Made by a program: the position numbers and the translations under genes
The notes under the pieces: model-generated
What the model saw: the letters and a program-made list of their open reading frames with translations, nothing else
The model's database searches: none
What the model was told of the DNA's origin: nothing
In this document: piece by piece, positions 4,660 through 10,296 of the stretch
Position numbering within the stretch: the stretch's first letter is position 1
How the letters are laid out: each line of letters opens with the position of its first letter
NCBI GenBank assembly: GCA_001777995.1
Contig: MFFV01000032.1
Coordinates: forward strand, 1,687-11,982
Direction of reading: 5' to 3'
Source of the DNA: Candidatus Falkowbacteria bacterium RIFCSPLOWO2_02_FULL_45_15
GTDB taxonomy: Bacteria > Patescibacteriota > Patescibacteriia > Patescibacteriales > XYC2-FULL-47-12
Length of the DNA: 10,296 bases

Positions 4660-6513
4660 TTATTCCCATTCGGTAGTACCCGGCGGCTTATTGGTTACAT
4701 CATAGAATACATACGATATTTTACCAGTGGCTAAAATTTCTTGCACAATTTGGCTAAGAATTTTTTTATCCATTCGGTAGAAAGTGGCGGTCATCACATC
4801 GCGGGAATTAAAGGGCCGAAGCACGATTGCTTCGCGGCTTTGTTCATCAACGATCGGTATTAAAACAGACGGAAATTGCCAAATGTTATCATAAATGCCG
4901 TTTTGCCGAATAATGCTAATGACCATATCGTCAATTTGGCGCAAAAGATTAATTCGCTCGCGGCTGACATAAACATCGCAGGCGGGCAGTTTAAAAATCG
5001 CGCTTGGCTCGGCGGGAGGATTTAATAATAAAACAACGCGGTTGACGTCTTTAATGGTGTTGGTAACTTGGGAAGCGAGCGCGTCCAATTTTTCCCAATC
5101 GGCCTCGCCCCAGACCGCGAGCGGGTGCGCGTAGGTGCGATTGTCGCCTTGCACCCCGACTGATTTTAACGGCAACGCTCGTTGGCGCAGACGCGGATAT
5201 TTTTGCGCGAATAAAACATCGGCTTTGTTTTGAATGGCGGCAACATCAGCAACGGCTGAATGCTGACGGCAAAGGCAGCGAATGGCAAGCCCGGGTCCGG
5301 GGAAAGGATGGCGATTGATGAGATTAGGAGGCAAGTTAAGCAATCGGCCGATTTGGCGCACTTCAAATTTATAAAAATCAATTAAGGGCTCAACCACCAA
5401 TCCTTGCTCAACCATTCGCTTAATCGCATCCACGCGATTATGGTGAGTTTTTATTTTTTGCGCGTTCTGGGAGCCGCTACTTTCAATAATATCGGGATAA
5501 ATCGTGCCTTGCCCTAAGAGCCATTCATCGCTATTTAGGTTAAGCTTTGCTATTTGTTCATCTTTAACGTCCAAAAATGTCTGGCCGATAATGTTTCTTT
5601 TGGCTTCCGGCTCATACACTTGTTCCAAATTTTTATAAAAAACATCAGAGGCGTCAACGGCGGTAAAATTATGCAGTCCGGCTTGGCGGAAGCCGGCGGC
5701 AATTTCCGCTGATTCGCCGCGGCGCATAAAACCAGTGTCAATGTACAGGCCTTTAACTCGCTCTTCCCCCAGCGTTTTAGTAAGCAGCGCGAAAGCGACG
5801 CTGGAATCAACCCCGCCGCTGACTAAGATAAAAACTTTTTTGCCTGCCCCGTCCCGCAGTACTGCGGGATCGCCGGGGCCGCCGATCGGCTGTAAAATTT
5901 TTTGCCGCAAGGCGGCGACAATATCCTCTACATACCAATTTTTTTCCGCGCGGCAGATGTTAAACACAAAGTTGCTAAGAATAGTAACGCCTTCTGGAGT
6001 ATGGTCAACTTCCGGATGGAACTGGAGGCCGTATAATTTTTTATCTTCATCAGCCATCGCGGTAATCGGACAGTCGTTGGTACGGGCGACAGCGGCAAAG
6101 CCGGCCGGAAGCCGCGTTACCGAATCGCCGTGGCTCATCCAAACTGTCGTTTCCGCGTTGACATTAGCCAGCAGGGGCGTCAGTTGAACAATAGTTAAAT
6201 CAGCTCGGCCGTACTCTCTAATTTTTCCCGCTCGCACCTGGCCGCCTAAAAGTTGCGCCATTAATTGATGCCCGTAGCAGACGCCTAAAATCGGTTTGCC
6301 TAAAGTGAAGATGGCGGGGTCAACAGTAAGCGCGCCGGCGTCATAAACCGACTGCGGTCCGCAGGATAAAATAATACCGCTAACTTCTGCGGGCAAAGCC
6401 GCCGCCGCAATGTCGTTAGGGTATATTTTTGCAAGCACATTCAGTTCGCGGATGCGCCGCGCGATCAGATGGGTATATTGGGAGCCGAAGTCTAAAATAG
6501 CTATATGCCGCAT
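4660..6513 (-). CDS. guaA: GMP synthase (glutamine-hydrolysing), long type
   Basis: The enzyme converts XMP, ATP and glutamine to GMP in the cytoplasm. The class I glutamine amidotransferase domain (residues 1-190) has its triad at Cys79 (GVCYGHQ), His166 and Glu168 (FHPEV). The ATP pyrophosphatase domain begins with the P-loop SGGVDS (232-237). The C-terminal dimerisation region starts after RHPFPGPGLAIR (401-412) and ends with KPPGTTEWE. At 617 residues it is about 90 longer than E. coli GuaA. The excess lies mostly in the C-terminal region, as in the animal-type enzyme, with a small extra linker at 211-224 encoded by a palindrome. ATG 6513 has AGGAG 11 bases upstream. It is divergent from guaB and upstream of the amidohydrolase gene. 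Confidence 0.97.
   Translation of the reverse strand: MRHIAILDFGSQYTHLIARRIRELNVLAKIYPNDIAAAALPAEVSGIILSCGPQSVYDAGALTVDPAIFTLGKPILGVCYGHQLMAQLLGGQVRAGKIREYGRADLTIVQLTPLLANVNAETTVWMSHGDSVTRLPAGFAAVARTNDCPITAMADEDKKLYGLQFHPEVDHTPEGVTILSNFVFNICRAEKNWYVEDIVAALRQKILQPIGGPGDPAVLRDGAGKKVFILVSGGVDSSVAFALLTKTLGEERVKGLYIDTGFMRRGESAEIAAGFRQAGLHNFTAVDASDVFYKNLEQVYEPEAKRNIIGQTFLDVKDEQIAKLNLNSDEWLLGQGTIYPDIIESSGSQNAQKIKTHHNRVDAIKRMVEQGLVVEPLIDFYKFEVRQIGRLLNLPPNLINRHPFPGPGLAIRCLCRQHSAVADVAAIQNKADVLFAQKYPRLRQRALPLKSVGVQGDNRTYAHPLAVWGEADWEKLDALASQVTNTIKDVNRVVLLLNPPAEPSAIFKLPACDVYVSRERINLLRQIDDMVISIIRQNGIYDNIWQFPSVLIPIVDEQSREAIVLRPFNSRDVMTATFYRMDKKILSQIVQEILATGKISYVFYDVTNKPPGTTEWE
5846..5879. repeat. Palindromic element inside guaA, read in frame
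   Basis: The perfect 18-bp palindrome TCCCGCAGTACTGCGGGA (5852-5869) is flanked by GCCCCG (5846-5851) and CGGGGC (5874-5879), which extend the stem to 15 bp per arm with one TCGC bulge (5870-5873). It codes for GPGDPAVLRDGA (residues 212-223 of GuaA), between the amidotransferase and ATP pyrophosphatase domains. Its stem core TCCCGC/GCGGGA is the same as in the REP-like units at 4564-4637. Confidence 0.8.
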
Positions 6514-6524
6514 AGTTGTTTTTT

Positions 6525-6529
6525 CTCCT
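6525..6529 (-). promoter_or_regulatory. guaA: Shine-Dalgarno site of guaA
   Basis: AGGAG on the minus strand ends 11 bases before the guaA ATG at 6513, slightly longer than the usual spacing. It supports this start, which also gives the canonical N-terminus (HIAILDFGSQYT). Confidence 0.7.
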
Positions 6530-6551
6530 GCTTTGAGTTAGAATTAAGTTA

Positions 6552-6580
6552 ATCATAGCCATAAATTATTTTGTATGCAA
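6552..6580 (-). promoter_or_regulatory. guaA: Promoter of guaA, -35 box inside the guaB start
   Basis: The -10 hexamer TATGAT (6552-6557) is five-of-six consensus. Seventeen bases upstream lies TTGCAT (6575-6580), a weak -35 that includes the guaB start codon on the other strand. The expected start is about 6545, giving a leader near 32 bases. Confidence 0.55.
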
Positions 6581-8029
6581 GAAACGTTCACTTTTGACGA
6601 TGTTTTGCTCGCGCCGCAGTACTCGGAGATTAGACCGAAAGACGCGGTTTTAGACGGCAGGTTAACGCGCCATATCGCGATGCGTTTGCCGATAATGAGC
6701 GCGCCGATGGACACCGTGACCGAACATCGCTTGGCGATTGCCTTGGCGCTCGCGGGCGGCATCGGCGTAATACACAAAAATTTAACCGCTGACCAGCAAG
6801 CGCGCGAGGTGCGGCTGGTTAAACGTTTTGAAAACGGCTTCATCACCGAACCGGTTACGGTTGGTCCCGACGATACCATTCAAGCGGTCCATGACATTAG
6901 AATAAAAAAAGGTTACAAAGCCGCTCCGGTCGTGGATAAAGAGGGCAAACTTTTAGGTTTAATAACCAAACTTGATTACTTTTGGCCTCACGATAAAGAT
7001 AAATTGGTGCGGGAGGCGATGGTGCCGACGCAAAAATTAATAACCGCGCCGGCAGACATTAGTTTGGAGCAGGCGAACGACATTATCTACACCAAAAAGC
7101 TCGGCGTGCTTTGTTTAGCGGACGCGGCCGGCAGATTAAGCGCCATTGTTACGCGCAAGGATTTGGAAAAAAACGAAATGTACCCGCAAGCCAATAAAGA
7201 CCATAATAAAAGTTTGCGCGTGGGAGCGGCGGTGAGCGTGGGCGAGGCGGCGTTAGAGCGAGCGCGGCTTTTGGTCGGGAGCGGCGTTAACGTAATCGTG
7301 GTTGACGTGGCGCACGGGCATTCCCGCGGCGTAATGGATACAGTTAAAATGCTAAAAGCAGACGCCATTACTAAAAGCATAGATGTTATTGCCGGCAATG
7401 TTGCTACCGAAGCCGGCGTCAAAGCGCTGATAGCTGCCGGCGCGGACGCGGTGAAAGTCGGCGTTGGGCCGGGCTCAATCTGTACTACGCGCGTGGTCGC
7501 CGGCATCGGCGTGCCCCAGCTCTCGGCGGTGTTAGAGGCGGTTAAAGGGCGAGGCAGAAGTAAAGTTCCTATTATTGCCGACGGCGGCATTCGGTATTCG
7601 GGCGACATCGTAAAAGCGCTCGCCGCCGGCGCTGATTCGGTAATGATTGGCGGGCTTTTTGCCGGCGCGGAAGAGTCCCCCGGGGACACGGAATATTATC
7701 AGGGCAGAATGTATAAATCTTACCGCGGCATGGGTTCGCTGGGCGCTATGAGCCACGGTTCAGCCGACCGTTACGGGCAAGCCAGTACCGTTGAGGCGAC
7801 GCAATTTGTGCCGGAAGGAATTGAAGGGCGCATCCAGTACCGCGGGCCGGTCGCCGCCATCATCCATCAGTTAGCCGGCGGCGTGCGGGCGGGCATGGCG
7901 TATGTCGGCGCGAAAACCATTCCGGAACTGCAACAAAAGGCGGAGTTTATTAAAATTACTCCGGCCGGCTGGCGCGAAAGCCATCCGCATGACATTGAAA
8001 TAACTAAGCAAGCGCCTAATTATTCATAG
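6575..8029 (+). CDS. guaB: Inosine-5'-monophosphate dehydrogenase
   Basis: This enzyme oxidises IMP to XMP with NAD+, the committed step to GMP, in the cytoplasm. The 484-residue product has normal bacterial length. It opens with the family signature LTFDDVLL-like TFTFDDVLLAP and has a pair of CBS regulatory domains (about 91-205) inserted in the TIM barrel. It carries the catalytic loop GPGSICTTR with Cys303, the phosphate-binding IADGGIRYSGD (334-344) and the flap residues Arg399-Tyr400 (GSADRYGQ, where SKDRYFQ is more common). GMGY.GA near the C-terminus reads GMAYVGA. The ATG at 6575 places the conserved start correctly, but no Shine-Dalgarno site is visible, so the mRNA may be leaderless or nearly so. 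It is probably co-transcribed with the isomerase gene 10 bp downstream. Confidence 0.98.
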   Translation: MQETFTFDDVLLAPQYSEIRPKDAVLDGRLTRHIAMRLPIMSAPMDTVTEHRLAIALALAGGIGVIHKNLTADQQAREVRLVKRFENGFITEPVTVGPDDTIQAVHDIRIKKGYKAAPVVDKEGKLLGLITKLDYFWPHDKDKLVREAMVPTQKLITAPADISLEQANDIIYTKKLGVLCLADAAGRLSAIVTRKDLEKNEMYPQANKDHNKSLRVGAAVSVGEAALERARLLVGSGVNVIVVDVAHGHSRGVMDTVKMLKADAITKSIDVIAGNVATEAGVKALIAAGADAVKVGVGPGSICTTRVVAGIGVPQLSAVLEAVKGRGRSKVPIIADGGIRYSGDIVKALAAGADSVMIGGLFAGAEESPGDTEYYQGRMYKSYRGMGSLGAMSHGSADRYGQASTVEATQFVPEGIEGRIQYRGPVAAIIHQLAGGVRAGMAYVGAKTIPELQQKAEFIKITPAGWRESHPHDIEITKQAPNYS

Positions 8030-8039
8030 CAATAATTTT

Positions 8040-9008
8040 ATGATGGAAGATGCGATTAAAAATTTACCAAAGCAATTCGCCTGGACGCCAAAAATTGTTA
8101 ATAAAGCTCAATTTAGGCGCGGCAAAAAATTTGTTATTTTAGGCATGGGCGGATCGCACCTCGCGGCGGATTTGATTTTAGCTTACGACCCGGCGATTAA
8201 TTTAAAAATTCATAGCGATTACGGCTTGCCAAAGTTAACCGAGAAAGAATTGCGGCAGAGCTTAATTATCGCCAGTTCCTATTCCGGCAATACCGAGGAA
8301 GTGATTGATGGCCTAGAGCAAGCGCTGGCGCAAAATTTAGCGGCAGCGGTTATTGCCACTGGAGGCAAATTATTAGCGTTAGCCAAGGAAAAAAATTTGC
8401 CGTATGTTCAGTTGCCGGATACGGGCATCCAGCCGCGCTCGGCTTTGGGGTTTAGCTTAAAAGCGATGGCAAAATTCATTGGCGCGCGGGAAATTTTAAA
8501 AGAAGTAAAAGAGTTAAAAAAATCTTTGCGGCCGGCGGAATTTGAGCAAGCGGGCAAGGAATTAGCGGGTAGGTTAAAAGGGTATGCGCCGGTAATTTAT
8601 TCTTCCGCGCGCAATCGGGCGATTGCTTTGAATTGGAAAGTTATTTTTAACGAAACCGGCAAAATCCCGGCGTTTTATAATGTTTTGCCGGAATTAAACC
8701 ATAACGAAATGACTAGCTTTGACGTTAAAGCCGCAACGAAAAATTTATCGGAGCGGTTTTATTTTATATTTTTGCGCGACAACGCGGATGAACCGCGGAA
8801 TTTGAAGCGCATGGAAATTTTAAAAAAATTATATCAAGATAGGGGGCTGCCGGTGGAAGTAATTGAGACGCAAGGGCAAAATTTTTGGCAGAAAGTTTTT
8901 TCTTCCTGGGTGGTAGCTTCCTGGGCGGCGGTTTATTTAGCGGCCAGTTACGGGGTAGAAAGCGAAGCGGTGCCGATGGTGGAGGAGTTTAAGAAAAGTA
9001 TGAAGTAA
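8040..9008 (+). CDS. Bifunctional phosphoglucose/phosphomannose isomerase
   Basis: The family interconverts glucose-6-phosphate or mannose-6-phosphate with fructose-6-phosphate, feeding glycolysis and sugar-nucleotide synthesis. The 322 residues have the length of the archaeal-type enzyme, much shorter than classical Pgi. Two SIS-type sugar isomerase subdomains are visible: GMGGSHLAAD (35-44), SSYSGNTEEV (79-88), QPRSALGFSL (131-140), FNETGKIP (203-210) and LPELNHNEM (216-224). Glu205 and His221 align, with a constant offset of two, to the Glu and His proposed as catalytic in the Pyrobaculum enzyme. The start is ATG 8040 or the adjacent ATG 8043; there is no clear Shine-Dalgarno site. It follows guaB by 10 bp, suggesting one transcript, although the two reactions are unrelated. 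A hairpin terminator follows. Confidence 0.93.
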   Translation: MMEDAIKNLPKQFAWTPKIVNKAQFRRGKKFVILGMGGSHLAADLILAYDPAINLKIHSDYGLPKLTEKELRQSLIIASSYSGNTEEVIDGLEQALAQNLAAAVIATGGKLLALAKEKNLPYVQLPDTGIQPRSALGFSLKAMAKFIGAREILKEVKELKKSLRPAEFEQAGKELAGRLKGYAPVIYSSARNRAIALNWKVIFNETGKIPAFYNVLPELNHNEMTSFDVKAATKNLSERFYFIFLRDNADEPRNLKRMEILKKLYQDRGLPVEVIETQGQNFWQKVFSSWVVASWAAVYLAASYGVESEAVPMVEEFKKSMK

Positions 9009-9054
9009 TAATGATTGACTAAAAAATAAGTTGAATATGTCTTTAGAAAAAGAA

Positions 9055-9085
9055 AACCGAGTACATCCGTGTACTCGGTTATTTT
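9055..9085. terminator. Bidirectional terminator between the isomerase gene and the linker-protein gene
   Basis: AACCGAGTACA (9055-9065) pairs perfectly with TGTACTCGGTT (9070-9080) around TCCG, a UNCG-type tetraloop on the plus strand. The plus strand continues with ATTTTCTATT. The minus strand continues with TTCTTTTTCT, a good T run, so it can end both convergent transcripts. Confidence 0.88.
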
Positions 9086-9102
9086 CTATTAAAGAACAAC
9101 TG

Positions 9103-10296
9103 CTATTGCTCGTCAAATCCTCCGGCGTTGATTAAAACAGCGCTTGAGCCGTCCGGATTGGTGAGCAAATTACGCGGCGGCAGGTAATAGTTAAAGTTTG
9201 ATCCGGTTGACTGCTGAACAGTAACCGAATTGGCGGTTTCCCAAATCATTAACTCTTGGGCTCCGCGCCAAACTTCTTGCCGCCACTCCTGCTCGCTTAA
9301 GTTGGCGACAAAATCCCAGTATAATTGCGGCGTGCCTCCAGGGAAAGCAGACCGGACAAAATAGTCTATCCAGTCAATTCCTGCAAAGGCGCTGGAATCA
9401 AAGCTCGGGTCTTCTCGCTCTAACAGCTCAATAATAGTCGCCGTATCCCAAGCAAAGAAGTGTCCGATGTTACCCTGAATGCGCGTCCGCAGCGGTTGCG
9501 CTGTGCTCGGAGTAACATATATTAATTGATCCCGTTCCCGCACAACCCCCGTCGGAACAAACATAAAGTCTTGATCCGACGAGGTTACCATTCCAACGAC
9601 GATGTATGGCTTTACTTGCGGGTCAAAGAAAGTATCTTGCCGCACTTTCAGCCATTCGCCTGTGGGTAGCGATGTGGTCGCGAGCACGAACCCCGTTGGA
9701 TCCCACTCAATAACGCCGTGCAACGCCTGATTGTCCGGTGCGATACGGAAGTACACCATTTGTTCTTCCTCGTCTAAACTTAACCAACTTGGTTGCGGAT
9801 AATTCCATGGCAATTCGGTTGGTGAAGGCGATGGGGAAGGCGTCATCATCAGCACTGGCATCATTGTCGGTGTAACCGTCGGAGTCGGCGTCGCTGTCAA
9901 CATCCTCGTAGCCGTTGGCGTTGCCGTTGGTTGCCTAGTCGGCAGCGATGTTGCTGTTGCCGTCGGAGTTGCTGTCGGTATTGGTGATACCGGCATATTC
10001 GTCGCCGTAGGAACAGCAGTCGGATTAACGCGGCTGGCAATAACGTTAAAAGCCACTTCCGGTCCGTTGATGCGCCGTACTTGGCGGCTGCCTTGCATTG
10101 CGAACGCAATAAACCGGTAATTATTTCCCGGCGTCGGACCATTTGCAAATTCCGCAGCCATAAACCGCATACCGCCTCTTTTCCAGCGGAAGTAATTCAT
10201 ATATCTTCCGCCAGAACGGCCAAGGTAGTACAATCGGCTACTGCCATTGATACTCGCGTACCAATGGTAGTCGTCCACAGATTCCGGATTCACTCC
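9103..10296 (-). CDS. Large Pro/Thr-linker protein, C-terminal part (partial), function unknown
   Basis: The frame is open from the window edge to TAG 9103-9105. The GTG at 10293 is probably internal, because the preceding codon is also open, so the start lies outside. From that GTG: residues 1-89 form an aromatic-rich, probably beta-stranded segment (WYASINGSSRLYYLGRSGG). Residues 90-162 are a low-complexity linker of TATPT and SPSPSP units. Residues 163-396 form a second folded segment rich in Trp, Tyr and acidic residues, without a motif I recognise. There is no transmembrane segment, cysteine cluster or sorting motif at the C-terminus (ends AGGFDEQ). Pro/Thr linkers of this type are common in exported multidomain proteins, so a secreted or surface role is likely, but the signal peptide would be outside the window. 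Confidence 0.75.
   Translation of the reverse strand, partial: GVNPESVDDYHWYASINGSSRLYYLGRSGGRYMNYFRWKRGGMRFMAAEFANGPTPGNNYRFIAFAMQGSRQVRRINGPEVAFNVIASRVNPTAVPTATNMPVSPIPTATPTATATSLPTRQPTATPTATRMLTATPTPTVTPTMMPVLMMTPSPSPSPTELPWNYPQPSWLSLDEEEQMVYFRIAPDNQALHGVIEWDPTGFVLATTSLPTGEWLKVRQDTFFDPQVKPYIVVGMVTSSDQDFMFVPTGVVRERDQLIYVTPSTAQPLRTRIQGNIGHFFAWDTATIIELLEREDPSFDSSAFAGIDWIDYFVRSAFPGGTPQLYWDFVANLSEQEWRQEVWRGAQELMIWETANSVTVQQSTGSNFNYYLPPRNLLTNPDGSSAVLINAGGFDEQ
9808..10026 (-). repeat. Degenerate repeats coding for the Pro/Thr linker
   Basis: The segment is built from imperfect 6-12-base units of the GTCGGCGTTGCC type (plus-strand reading) that code for P-T-A-T variants and then SPSPSP. It marks a flexible, probably length-variable linker between two folded regions of the unknown protein. 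Confidence 0.75.

Noticed and set aside
7675..7687. Palindrome GTCCCC-C-GGGGAC inside guaB
   Set aside because: It codes for the conserved IMP dehydrogenase motif EESPGD, so it is explained by the protein sequence.
7087..7689. 200-codon open frame on the minus strand inside guaB
   Set aside because: Composition is Ser/Pro/Thr/Ala-rich as expected for the antisense of a GC-biased gene, with no recognisable motif.

Overview
The window is a gene-dense bacterial chromosome segment read with the standard code; TGA ends the first gene. It contains nine protein genes and no rRNA, tRNA, CRISPR array or transposase that I can see. Three traits suggest a reduced-genome bacterium of the Candidate Phyla Radiation (Patescibacteria): a bifunctional phosphoglucose/phosphomannose isomerase in place of a classical one, an unusual primary sigma factor, and fragmentary purine metabolism. 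This placement is an inference from gene style, not a proven assignment.

Layout. (1) 2-1827, plus strand: the 3' end of dnaG (primase) overlaps rpoD (primary sigma factor) by ATGA, the familiar dnaG-rpoD pairing. (2) 1858-1895: a bidirectional terminator between rpoD and the convergent trxA (thioredoxin, minus, 1914-2237). (3) 2238-2401: a divergent control region with an extended -10 promoter for trxA, and a potentially structured leader with a strong Shine-Dalgarno site for the next gene. (4) 2402-3031, plus: a stand-alone IMP cyclohydrolase domain, equivalent to the N-terminal half of PurH, followed by a terminator. (5) 3103-6513, minus: guaA (GMP synthase) and, downstream of it, an ATZ/TRZ-family amidohydrolase, separated by a perfect inverted pair of REP-like hairpins. 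(6) 6575-9008, plus: guaB (IMP dehydrogenase) followed after 10 bp by a phosphoglucose/phosphomannose isomerase. guaA and guaB are divergent from a 61-bp spacer. (7) 9055-9085: a bidirectional hairpin terminator. (8) 9103-10296, minus: the C-terminal part of a large Pro/Thr-linker protein, probably exported, that runs off the window.

How the genes fit together. The core of the window is guanine nucleotide synthesis: FAICAR to IMP (IMP cyclohydrolase, if active), IMP to XMP (GuaB) and XMP to GMP (GuaA). A deaminase-like amidohydrolase of unknown substrate lies next to them. The transformylase half of PurH is absent, and the cyclohydrolase domain lacks one lysine thought to be catalytic, so its activity is open to question.

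The most unusual features are a near-perfect palindrome carried in frame inside guaA at the domain linker, whose stem core matches the two REP-like hairpins downstream of the same gene; a 70-residue strongly basic tail on RpoD; the altered stand-alone IMP cyclohydrolase; and a GMP synthase of the long type with an enlarged dimerisation region. No intergenic stretch exceeds 300 bases.
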